Origin: Calothrix sp. FI2-JRJ7
Lineage (GTDB): Bacteria > Cyanobacteriota > Cyanobacteriia > Cyanobacteriales > Nostocaceae
Reading direction: 5' to 3'
Assembly (NCBI GenBank): GCA_019359675.1
Contig: JAHHGX010000009.1
Span: forward strand, 1-64,000
Length of the DNA: 64,000 nt
Shown: piece after piece, positions 9,152 to 17,115 of the stretch
How the letters are laid out: every line of letters starts with the position of its first letter
Numbering within the stretch: position 1 is the stretch's first letter
Notes under the pieces: model-generated
What the model was told of the DNA's origin: nothing
What the model saw: only the letters and a program-made list of their open reading frames with translations
The model's database searches: none
Translations under genes and position numbers: made by a program

Positions 9152-12100
9152 ATGAAATTAATCAAGCGGACGACACTGCATTATCGCGAAGGTACATCTG
9201 ATAAAGTTTACGAAGTAGATATTTGCCAAACTGGTGAAGCGCAGTATGTTGTTAACTTTCGTTACGGAAAACGTGGCGCCAATTTAAAAGAGGGTGTAAA
9301 AACGACTCAAGCTGTGTCATTACAAGAAGCAGAGCGAGTATTCGACAAGCTTGTTCAAGAAAAAGCTAAAAAAGGATATACTGATGTATCCACTCCCGCA
9401 CTTACAACTCAGACACAACCAGTAGCGATAAACAAAACTCGTGAAGAAGCCATATTAACTCGTCTTGCCAACAACCAGCCAAGTAAATGGAAGTTAGAAA
9501 GAGCAATATGGCGTGCGGGTGAGCTTAAAATTAAAGAAGCGGCGCCTTTACTCATCAAGCTTATGGGAACAGGTGAGCCTTTACGCGATTATTGCATAGC
9601 CTGGTCATTGGGATACTGTGGAAATCAAGAAGCTATCCCCGTACTTATTCAACTTTATCAAAATGCATCTTCACCAGAGTTTGTAAGTCGAATAGCATTT
9701 GAAGCGCTATTGCAACTTAGTGACGCTAGCACCAAAGCTGAGTTACAAGCAGAAATGATAGAGTTTTTGCCCAAAAATTTACAAAAGTTAGCACGTAATG
9801 GTTCCGCAGAAAGCTTTGCCTTAGAACTCGACCATTATTTTAAGCGTGGAGATTATAAGAGTTTTGCTGTTCTTGATAAGCTCTATCAAATAGATAATAA
9901 TCATGTTCGCCCAGTATTACTAGAAATATTACGTACAGCCCCATATAAACCTAATTACTTTAAGTATTTGCGACATATCTTCAAAATGGCAGAGTATCGT
10001 TATGATGCTGAGATATTCAGTATTTTTGCTTATCGATTTGAGAAAGAACAAGGAACATTTGATAACGATAATAACTACTGGGAATGGAACCCTACTACTC
10101 AAAGATATAGCAAGGTTGAGAAACGGCGCCATGAGGAAGAGTTAAAAAGTCCGACATCAACAAAAGCTTATAGCAACCAAACTCAAGCGTACTTACAGCG
10201 AAGAATTTGGCGTACACTCAAACAATTGGGAGAAGAAGGCGCCGTAGAATATGTAAATATGGCAGCTAGCGTCTTGCTTCAATATTCTGATGCAGACGCA
10301 GAACCAATTAGAGAAACAAAATTTTATCGTTGGAACCGTTCTAATTGGACTCGAACGGAATTTTGCAATACATGGGATGCATACGCTGGTTACATAACTT
10401 TTAATCATATACTTTACGAGAACAGCACACGTTACGAATTAAAGACAAACTCCAAAGCATGGAAATGTCAACCAGGATATAAACCAGGTACACCAGAACC
10501 GAAACGTGAAGAAGCATTTCCACAATTGTGGACACAACACCCGCAAGTATTACTCAAACTATTACTAGAAAGTCAATGCTCCCCAGTTCACGAGTTTGCC
10601 GTCAAAGCACTGCGGACATGTATTAGTTTCCATACATCTATAAATATAGATAATATTATTCAACTCCTTCAAAAGCCCTATGAAGTCACCGCACAGTTTG
10701 CATGTGAATTAGCACAATCTAATTATAATCCACAAGAACCTAATATCGAACTCGTCTTAGCTGTAATTAACAGTGCATCTCAAACAGCAAGAAGTGTAGC
10801 GTATCAGTGGATAGAAAGCAACCGCGAGTTTTTCTTACAAGATACTAACTTTATTACAGCTATAATCGTCAGTACACACGATGATACTCGTAACTTCGCG
10901 AAAAAACTCCTCAGTGCAACAGTAATTAATGACACAACCGCACGAGTTTTATTAGGTAGAATAATTATTGAATTGTTAGCATTTACACCCGAAGTACCAA
11001 CTGAAATTATCAAAGAAATTAGCGAAATCTTACTTATAAGCTTTGCTCCCCAACTGCGAACATTAGGGATAAGTGTAATTAATGACTTACTAGCACATCC
11101 AATATTAGAAATTCAAGAATTAGGCGCCCGTATTTTACTCAACCACCAAACCAGTGCAGAAAATTTACCATCCAACATTATAGAATCATTACTAGCATCA
11201 TCATACGAAACATTGCGAGTTATTGGAATTCGATTATTTGGACAACTACCCGATGCCAAACTGCTAGAAGACAGTACCTTAATTATTGCAATGGCAATAA
11301 ATCCCAACCCTGAAATACGCAACGCGATTAAACCAATTATCCATCGATTAGGCGCCGCTCATCTAGACTTCCAAATAGACGTAGCGCATGAACTTATCGA
11401 AATATTACTTACTCCAGAACAACACGAAGGAGTCCATAGTTACCTACTCCACCTCCTCCAAGAACAACAAGGATGGATGACAAGTATTACTAAAGACACA
11501 CCATTATCTTTACTTCAAACCAAATCATCAGCAGCACAAGAACTTGGAGGAATACTACTCCAAGCCAACCTAACCGCATGGGTATCTCAATTTACAACCA
11601 GCGAAATAGTCAAACTGAGTAACCATGAAATAATGGCAGTTCGACAAGCAGCGCAACAAATGTTATCGCAAAACATAGAAGAACTTCGCAACAACCCCCA
11701 AGAACTAACTATCGCCGTCAAAACACTAGAAGCAAAATGGCAAGACACACGCGACTTCGCATTTAATATATTTACCACGCAATTCGGCGCCCAACAATTC
11801 ACCCCCCAAGTGCTAATCTCCATCTGCGACAGCGTAAGAGAAGAAACCAGAAAATTTGGTAGAGATTTACTAACGCAAAACTTCCAAACCCAAGACGCAG
11901 AACAATACCTACTCAAATTTAGTGAACACCCATCTTCCGACATGCAAACCTTAGTCACCAACTACCTAGAAAACTACGCCAAAGACAACCCACAACGCCT
12001 ACAGCAACTAACACCATACTTCACAACAGTACTATCAAACATCAACCGTAGCCGAAAAGCCAAACAACGCATCTTCCAATTCCTCAAAACCGAATCACAA

Positions 12101-12271
12101 AAAAGCGAACAAGCAGCGCAAATAGTAGTAGAAATAATGACCCGTCAATCCCTCACCATAGCCAAACAAGACAAAGCCACCACCCTACAAATAATGCTAA
12201 CAATCCGTAAAAAATACCCCCACCTTTCTCTTCCCCTCCACATCCTCACACCAACCGAAACCAGAATATAA
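9152..12271 (+). CDS. retron-associated WGR plus HEAT/ARM-repeat protein
   Basis: A 1039-residue protein. Residues 1-75 form a WGR domain (LHYREGTSDKVYEV, with YGKRG where WGRRG is usual), a fold known from PARP-type proteins that binds DNA ends and nucleic acid. From about residue 105 on, it is a long array of HEAT/ARM-like helical repeats, e.g. AAPLLIKLMGTGEPLRDYCI, ALGYCG-like turns and many LLxxL pairs. No catalytic motif is visible. ATG 9152 is chosen over 9134 because it starts the WGR fold and has GGTGGGGG just upstream. The next gene, a winged-helix/SWIM protein, begins 21 bases after the stop. With the retron RT downstream, this matches the ARM component that I recall for type XIII retrons. 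The role is inferred: a helical scaffold that may sense or deliver the retron nucleoprotein. Confidence 0.85.
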   Translation: MKLIKRTTLHYREGTSDKVYEVDICQTGEAQYVVNFRYGKRGANLKEGVKTTQAVSLQEAERVFDKLVQEKAKKGYTDVSTPALTTQTQPVAINKTREEAILTRLANNQPSKWKLERAIWRAGELKIKEAAPLLIKLMGTGEPLRDYCIAWSLGYCGNQEAIPVLIQLYQNASSPEFVSRIAFEALLQLSDASTKAELQAEMIEFLPKNLQKLARNGSAESFALELDHYFKRGDYKSFAVLDKLYQIDNNHVRPVLLEILRTAPYKPNYFKYLRHIFKMAEYRYDAEIFSIFAYRFEKEQGTFDNDNNYWEWNPTTQRYSKVEKRRHEEELKSPTSTKAYSNQTQAYLQRRIWRTLKQLGEEGAVEYVNMAASVLLQYSDADAEPIRETKFYRWNRSNWTRTEFCNTWDAYAGYITFNHILYENSTRYELKTNSKAWKCQPGYKPGTPEPKREEAFPQLWTQHPQVLLKLLLESQCSPVHEFAVKALRTCISFHTSINIDNIIQLLQKPYEVTAQFACELAQSNYNPQEPNIELVLAVINSASQTARSVAYQWIESNREFFLQDTNFITAIIVSTHDDTRNFAKKLLSATVINDTTARVLLGRIIIELLAFTPEVPTEIIKEISEILLISFAPQLRTLGISVINDLLAHPILEIQELGARILLNHQTSAENLPSNIIESLLASSYETLRVIGIRLFGQLPDAKLLEDSTLIIAMAINPNPEIRNAIKPIIHRLGAAHLDFQIDVAHELIEILLTPEQHEGVHSYLLHLLQEQQGWMTSITKDTPLSLLQTKSSAAQELGGILLQANLTAWVSQFTTSEIVKLSNHEIMAVRQAAQQMLSQNIEELRNNPQELTIAVKTLEAKWQDTRDFAFNIFTTQFGAQQFTPQVLISICDSVREETRKFGRDLLTQNFQTQDAEQYLLKFSEHPSSDMQTLVTNYLENYAKDNPQRLQQLTPYFTTVLSNINRSRKAKQRIFQFLKTESQKSEQAAQIVVEIMTRQSLTIAKQDKATTLQIMLTIRKKYPHLSLPLHILTPTETRI

Positions 12272-12292
12272 AATTAACCTAAAACAAAACCA

Positions 12293-13933
12293 ATGCAATT
12301 GAACTACACTTACAAAAACAACACAACCGTTCAAGAAAATGGCGCCAACACCCAAATGTCATTTTCACCCGATACCACCCGTCCTCCCACATACTTCATC
12401 GGAGAACTACGACAGAACATTGCATTTCGCGAGGCCATTAGTGCCCTACACGATGTCGTCATTTCCGACCTACGCTTCAAACCCAAAGACAAAACAGCAT
12501 ACAAAGAATGGCGCCAACAACAAGAAGGCCTTAACTGGGACTTAATAGCGGCAATGCGTCAAGACGTAACAGCAAAAATTCAAACCCTGCAACAAGAATA
12601 CAACCAACTAACCAAACGCAGCTACGAAAGAATGGCGCCATTTTACGCAGCCAGACAAAAATACTTTAACTACCTTTACGAAAAAGACCGAGACGCATGG
12701 TTTGTCCTCGACCCAGTAATCACAGTGCATCCCGACGAAGTATTCTTTGAATGTTTTAGTATAGACGAGTCAAGCTACGGGCGCCTCAGTGCCAGCTACG
12801 AAGTCTTCAAAAACATCAACGAATTTGCGTGTGGAACAACAAACGTAGACTACTCAGCAGCACTATACGAAGAATTTCAAAAAATCCGTACCTACAAAAC
12901 CACCGAACTCAAAGTAGACCCATCTGGCTTTGAAGTAGAAACCACCAACGAAGAAGCATACAAAGAAGTAAAAATAGACTTACCCGACACCTGGGTACGA
13001 GGGTTTCTACAAGTAAGTTCAGCAATGTGCTTACCCACAATCCAATTCGACCTACATCCAACCGACATCTATAATATGTGCTTCATACTACGGCGCCACA
13101 AAGAAAAACAAGGCCCCCGCAGTATGCGCTACCATCTCGAACCAGGAAAACCCATCCGTATCGTATTTGAACCGTGGAATATCGAAGTAACCTGTCCTCG
13201 TTCACCATACCTTGGTTCCGAACCACAAACAATAAGAGCATGGGGACGTAGGCGCCTCTTAATCCTCGAACGTCTCATACCCATAGCCAAAAAATTCACC
13301 GTTCATTTACTAGGAACAGGAATGCCATCATTTTACATCGCTGACCTAGGCGACATGTCATTTACCCTAGGATTATCAGGATGGACAGCAAACGACTGGT
13401 CAACATCAGGAAACTTCGACTTAATGGCGCCGCGTGCAGATGTAGATGAATGGACACAAAAGCAAATATTTGATGCACTGCGTGAAAACTGGGTAGAAAC
13501 AGCAGACGATTTAGCAAAACGATTAAAACTAAGTCGTGCAGCCATTACAGGGGCATTAAGTATTTACACACAAGCAGGGCGTGTAATATACGACTTAAAT
13601 AAAAAAGTTTATCGCATTCGCGAACTTAGTCGTGACCCATTACCAATGGACAGACTACGCTTTGCCAACGAACGCGAAGAAGGCGCCACAAGCTTTATAA
13701 CTAAAAACGCCGTCCAAATAACATCAGTAAACGACAGCAACAACAGACTCACAATAGAAGGCAGTGTCAAAGACAAACAAAAAACTTACACACCATCTTT
13801 GACGATTGATAATGACGAGCGTATAATTGGAGCAGAGTGTACTTGTAACTGGCACCAGCAAAACAAACTGTTCAAAGGGCCATGCGAGCATATTCTCGCC
13901 TTACGAATGCAACATAGTCGTGGGCGCCAATAA
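12293..13933 (+). CDS. retron-associated winged-helix / SWIM zinc-finger protein (WHSWIM)
   Basis: A 546-residue protein. The N-terminal part (about 1-380) has no domain I recognise and includes a coiled stretch (IAAMRQDVTAKIQTLQQEYN). Residues 387-446 form a winged helix (WTQKQIFDALRENWVETADD, then LAKRLKLSRAAITGAL, wing GRVIYDLNKKVYRIREL). The C-terminus is a SWIM zinc finger with C516-x-C518-x12-C531-x-H533. SWIM fingers bind DNA or protein. The gene lies 21 bases after the HEAT protein, in the same operon, and ends 11 bases before the first msr-msd RNA. The architecture matches the WHSWIM partner remembered from type XIII retrons. It is the likely effector or regulator, but toxicity cannot be read from sequence. 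Confidence 0.85.
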   Translation: MQLNYTYKNNTTVQENGANTQMSFSPDTTRPPTYFIGELRQNIAFREAISALHDVVISDLRFKPKDKTAYKEWRQQQEGLNWDLIAAMRQDVTAKIQTLQQEYNQLTKRSYERMAPFYAARQKYFNYLYEKDRDAWFVLDPVITVHPDEVFFECFSIDESSYGRLSASYEVFKNINEFACGTTNVDYSAALYEEFQKIRTYKTTELKVDPSGFEVETTNEEAYKEVKIDLPDTWVRGFLQVSSAMCLPTIQFDLHPTDIYNMCFILRRHKEKQGPRSMRYHLEPGKPIRIVFEPWNIEVTCPRSPYLGSEPQTIRAWGRRRLLILERLIPIAKKFTVHLLGTGMPSFYIADLGDMSFTLGLSGWTANDWSTSGNFDLMAPRADVDEWTQKQIFDALRENWVETADDLAKRLKLSRAAITGALSIYTQAGRVIYDLNKKVYRIRELSRDPLPMDRLRFANEREEGATSFITKNAVQITSVNDSNNRLTIEGSVKDKQKTYTPSLTIDNDERIIGAECTCNWHQQNKLFKGPCEHILALRMQHSRGRQ

Positions 13934-13944
13934 ATGAAATAATC

Positions 13945-14172
13945 GTGTAAGCGCGCTGGTAGAGATTCCTTGCAAATTGGGCGGTGTATCGCCGTCCGTG
14001 CATTCAGTCTATACACACATCACTAGTCTACTCTTGACTGTGCGGTCTTACGACTAGTAGGCGCATTCCTGTTTGACTTTTATAAAGTGAATGGGCGCCT
14101 ACTAGTCGTGACCGCTTGAGTTGAGTAACCTAGTCCCCAGAGATTTACGAAGGGAAACCAGCACGCAAGCAC
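13945..14172 (+). ncRNA. retron msr-msd RNA, copy A (effector-proximal)
   Basis: Begins 11 bases after the WHSWIM stop. Ends a1 GTGTAAGCGCGCTGGT (13945-13960) and a2 ACCAGCACGCAAGCAC (14157-14172) pair at 13 of 16 positions. The msr part has a hairpin GGGCGG/CCGTCC (13979-13997) with a G-U where copy B has A-U. The msd is a long hairpin: left arm 14042-14064 with a two-base bulge, right arm 14095-14115, loop containing TGACTTTTATAAAGT. Outside the stem, copy A and copy B share blocks such as CGGTGTATCGCCGTCC, CACTAGTCT and CTTGAGTTGA. The 23-base msd arms are unrelated in sequence yet both fold. Expected to be reverse transcribed by the RT at 15258. The exact ends and branch guanosine are inferred. 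Confidence 0.85.
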
Positions 14173-14205
14173 GAAATTTTCGTAATAAGCACTTCAGTGC
14201 TTACA

Positions 14206-14715
14206 CTAACACCCACCATAATAAGTAGCAAAACAGCTATCAACATGAGAATCAAGCTTAATTAAAGCATCCCAGGACTTGGCGCCAACAACACCATCAG
14301 CAGCCAAACCAAAATGAGCTTGAAAATCTTTCACAGCTTGCACAGTTTTAGCACCAAACGCACCATCAAACACACCATTATAAAAACCAGCACCAGACAA
14401 AGCTTCTTGAAGAGACTTCACAACACTTCCAGTACTATTTAACTTTAAAACAGGTAAACTAGCGGCGCCATTACAAATAAAATTCCAAGTAGCCGCATCT
14501 GTAATACCAGTATTATTGATAAAACCAAGACATTGTAAATATCTAACAGCAGTCTCAGTTCCGGCGCCAAAATCACCATCAACATCAATTTCCAAAGCCG
14601 GAGTATAAATAGCAGCCAAACGTTGATTCAAACGCTTTTGCATCTCCTTAACATCTTGACCATTATTACCAAGTCTTAAAGTAGGCTTAAAAGTAGGGCA
14701 TTGAATAGCAGTCAT
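14206..14715 (-). CDS. protein with two peptidoglycan-binding (PG_binding_1) domains
   Basis: A 169-residue protein with two PG_binding_1 repeats: LRLGNNGQDVKEMQKRLNQR with DVDGDFGAGTETAVRYLQ, and LKLNSTGSVVKSLQEALSGA with FDGAFGAKTVQAVKDFQ. Such domains bind cell-wall peptidoglycan in hydrolases and phage endolysins, but there is no catalytic domain and no signal peptide. The C-terminus DSCFATYYGGC has two cysteines. It lies antisense between the two retron RNAs, its stop 33 bases from copy A. It may be an unrelated insertion or a third component of the system. GGCGCC appears three times in it, as in neighbouring genes, so there is no sign of recent foreign origin. Confidence 0.85.
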   Translation of the reverse strand: MTAIQCPTFKPTLRLGNNGQDVKEMQKRLNQRLAAIYTPALEIDVDGDFGAGTETAVRYLQCLGFINNTGITDAATWNFICNGAASLPVLKLNSTGSVVKSLQEALSGAGFYNGVFDGAFGAKTVQAVKDFQAHFGLAADGVVGAKSWDALIKLDSHVDSCFATYYGGC

Positions 14716-14792
14716 GGTTTTAATCTCTCTACGAGTATTTTATTTACATAACGAAACTTCAACCACCATCACAAGAATTCCAGAATATTTAC

Positions 14793-14815
14793 GGTACCCT
14801 CAAGGGTACCTTTTT
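14793..14815 (+). terminator. intrinsic terminator on the plus strand
   Basis: GGTACCC (14793-14799), loop TCAA, GGGTACC (14804-14810), then TTTTT (14811-14815). The T-run is on the plus strand only, so it ends plus-strand transcription. The only plus-strand genes upstream are the retron effectors and RNA copy A, so their transcript would run through the peptidoglycan-binding gene as antisense and stop here, before RNA copy B. Confidence 0.75.
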
Positions 14816-14927
14816 AACTCTTGTGAAATGGGCATCCTTGCCCGTCCCTTTATCTAAATTTATCTAAATTATTTTTCCTACACATCTACCCAAAATAGAG
14901 AAAGTGCGAATACACTAGATGAAGCTC

Positions 14928-15157
14928 ACGCGGATTATCAGCAAGTAAGAACTTGCAACCCGGACGGTGTATCGCCGTCCATGCATTAAGCCCTAACATG
15001 CTTCACTAGTCTGTTCTTTACTGTACAGTGGAAGGTTCCTACCAGGGATTTTCGGTGTGACTTCTGTAAAGTTAATCCCTAGTAGGAACCTTCCACTGCT
15101 TGAGTTGACCAGCCTAGTCCTCAGTAACTTACGAAGATAAACTTGCTAATAACCGCG
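14928..15157 (+). ncRNA. retron msr-msd RNA, copy B (RT-proximal)
   Basis: End repeats a1 ACGCGGATTATCAGCAAG (14928-14945) and a2 CTTGCTAATAACCGCGT (15141-15157) are nearly perfectly complementary. The msr part has a hairpin GCAAGT/ACTTGC (14941-14956) and another GGACGG/CCGTCC (14963-14981). The msd is a 25-bp hairpin with one mismatch: 15026-15050 against 15074-15098, closing a 23-base loop with TGACTTCTGTAAAGT. The RT gene starts 100 bases after a2. This is the classical arrangement for a retron RNA upstream of its RT. The priming guanosine is probably near 14941 (TCAGC), by analogy with other retrons. Confidence 0.9.
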
Positions 15158-15196
15158 TCAGCCTTATTCTATGTTTGCCTACATATATATGTATCT

Positions 15197-15238
15197 TTAA
15201 CTACTAACTCCTAACTACTAACTCCTAACTCCTAACTC
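15197..15238. repeat. heptanucleotide tandem repeat before the RT gene
   Basis: Six units of a seven-base repeat (TAACTAC, TAACTCC, TAACTAC, TAACTCC, TAACTCC, TAACTCG). Short tandem heptamers of this kind are known from heterocystous cyanobacteria. It lies in the RT leader and leaves no obvious Shine-Dalgarno, so slippage here could tune RT expression. Confidence 0.8.
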
Positions 15239-15257
15239 GTCATTCTGCACTACCGTT

Positions 15258-16658
15258 ATGTCTGACCAACCTCGCACCCGTCAGGAACTTTACGACCGCA
15301 TTCGTCAAACAGGAAAAGACGAATTTATCTTAGAAGAAATGATACGTTTTGGATTTTGGGCGCCCCAAGGTACAATACCCGAAGACCCAGCAGACGAAAT
15401 TCGGCGCCAAGGAGAAATACGACGTGAGTTAGAAAAACTGCGCCAACAAAGCAGTCAACTTCGCAATGAAAAAGAATTGCGAAAGCAAATGTTAAAGCAG
15501 CGTTTAGAAGAGTCGCGACGCAAGCAGAAAGAAACCAAAGAACGACGTGAAAAAGAACGACTCGAACGTGCGGCAGCATGGCAAGAGAAAAAACAAAAAG
15601 ATATCATCTACCTTGGGGAAGATGTATCAGGCGGTTTAAACAATACCGAAGCAAACATCGAAAGATTGCAAAATCATAACTTACCACTTTGCAACACAGC
15701 CCTAGAAATCGCAGAAGCAATGGGGGTAAGTATTGGTAAGCTACGTTTCTTAGCCTTCAACCGTAAAACTTCCACAATATCTCATTATATTCGTTTCAAA
15801 GTTCCCAAAAGAACAGGTGGAGAAAGACTAATATCAGCGCCAATGCCCAACCTCAAGCAAGCACAATACTGGATACTAGAAAACATACTCAATAAACTCG
15901 AAGTTCACGATGCTGCACATGGGTTTCGCGAAAATCGTTCTATTATCACCAACGCAACCCCTCACGTCGGCGCCGATGTTATTATAAACTTCGACCTCAA
16001 AGACTTTTTTCCCTCAATATCTTACAAACGTGTCAAAGGACTATTTCAAAGCTTTGGTTACTCAGAAGCAGCAGCAACAATCTTTGCCTTAATTTGTACC
16101 GCTGCCGACATCGAACAAGTCGAACTCGACGGTAAAACATATTACGTAGCTTTAGATGACAGGCACCTTCCCCAAGGTTCACCAGCAAGTCCAGCCATCA
16201 CTAATTTACTCTGTCGTCGTTTAGATCGACGTTTACAAGGTATGGCAGAAAATATTGGATTTACCTATAGTCGTTACGCTGATGATTTAACCTTCTCAGC
16301 CAAAAGTGAAAATCGGCGCCACATATGTAATATCATGAGACGCACCGAATCAATAGTAACCCACGAAGGTTTCAACATAAATCACGATAAAACTCGCGTC
16401 CTACGTAACACAAATCAGCAAGAAGTTACAGGCATTATCGTCAACAACAAACTAAATATATCCAAAAAAGTTTTAAAAAAATTCCGCGCCACCCTACACC
16501 AAATCGAACAAGAAGGACTTCAAGGAAAACATTGGGGCAACTCCCATGATACACTCGCAGCAATCACCGGATTTGCCAACTTCGTCGCAATGGTCAACCC
16601 CGAAAAAGGCGCCGAATTTCAACAGCAAGTGCAACGCATCAAAAAGAAACGTAAATAA
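15258..16658 (+). CDS. retron reverse transcriptase
   Basis: A 466-residue RT that copies the msd RNA into msDNA. Residues about 45-115 are a highly charged coiled coil, an N-terminal extension absent from short retron RTs. From about 140 onward it has the RT fold: KVPKRTGGERLISAP (RT1), DAAHGF (218-223, the retron region X xAxxH type), FDLKDFFPSI (motif A, Asp246), QGSPASP (306-312), YADD (340-343, catalytic) and EVTG (389-392, the region Y VTG signature). The region X and VTG motifs are diagnostic of retron RTs rather than group II introns or DGRs. All catalytic residues are present, so it should be active. RNA copy B precedes it; the effector genes lie 1.3 kb upstream on the same strand. 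Confidence 0.95.
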   Translation: MSDQPRTRQELYDRIRQTGKDEFILEEMIRFGFWAPQGTIPEDPADEIRRQGEIRRELEKLRQQSSQLRNEKELRKQMLKQRLEESRRKQKETKERREKERLERAAAWQEKKQKDIIYLGEDVSGGLNNTEANIERLQNHNLPLCNTALEIAEAMGVSIGKLRFLAFNRKTSTISHYIRFKVPKRTGGERLISAPMPNLKQAQYWILENILNKLEVHDAAHGFRENRSIITNATPHVGADVIINFDLKDFFPSISYKRVKGLFQSFGYSEAAATIFALICTAADIEQVELDGKTYYVALDDRHLPQGSPASPAITNLLCRRLDRRLQGMAENIGFTYSRYADDLTFSAKSENRRHICNIMRRTESIVTHEGFNINHDKTRVLRNTNQQEVTGIIVNNKLNISKKVLKKFRATLHQIEQEGLQGKHWGNSHDTLAAITGFANFVAMVNPEKGAEFQQQVQRIKKKRK

Positions 16659-16678
16659 CTCATATAAACTCAAATTTC

Positions 16679-17104
16679 TCAATAACTTACATGAGCTATT
16701 GGAGGTAATATAATCAATCCCAGAATTAAAGTTACTGTATTAATTAATACGTTTAATAGTACTGCTTGTTTGATTGAACAGGTATCACGATTAATTCGAT
16801 TAATTAACCATTTAGATGATATGGGTAAACAACCAGCATCCTTACAAACGCCACTTTGCTTAAGCAACTAAGGTTTTTCGCATTTTTTGCTTTCACAATG
16901 TACTAACTGTACACCATCAGGCGCCGTATCAAACATAAACCAGGCATAATTTGAAGGTGCAGGTGCATTGGCAAAAGCAGGTAAATAAAGAAAAATATCA
17001 AAGAAAAGCATCATAATGGTGCTTTCCCAAAACGTGCTTTTATTTACATATAGTTTAATCATCACTAAGTATACCTCATTTAAACTGTGATGATAATAAC
17101 TCAA
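16679..17104 (-). pseudogene. broken cyanobacterial secreted/membrane protein gene
   Basis: One minus-strand frame runs from 17104 to 16679 with an in-frame TAG at 16868-16870. The upstream part has a signal peptide (MMLFFDIFLYLPAFANA) followed by APAPSNYAWFMFDTAP and LVHCESKKCEKP. After the stop it continues LLKQSGVCKDAGCLP. This CxxxxC plus GxCxxxGCLP pattern is familiar from cyanobacterial secreted proteins with a downstream membrane region. The end here is shortened to a single hydrophobic helix (AVLLNVLINTVTLILGLIIL). Probably decayed by nonsense mutation plus deletion. Confidence 0.55.
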
Positions 17105-17115
17105 TTTTGGCTTAA

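Noticed and set aside
13945-15157. Two similar structured blocks as a CRISPR array or transposon ends
   Set aside because: There are only two copies in direct orientation with long internal hairpins, each with paired end repeats, and a retron RT follows. CRISPR repeats would be short and many; transposon ends would be inverted.
15197-15238. Six 7-base repeats as a CRISPR leader or protein-coding repeat
   Set aside because: The unit is too short and uninterrupted. It matches the known style of heptanucleotide repeats in heterocystous cyanobacteria.
15325-15579. Minus-strand frame inside the RT gene
   Set aside because: It is the antisense of the charged coiled coil, which gives a long hydrophobic shadow; no ribosome site and no homology pattern.
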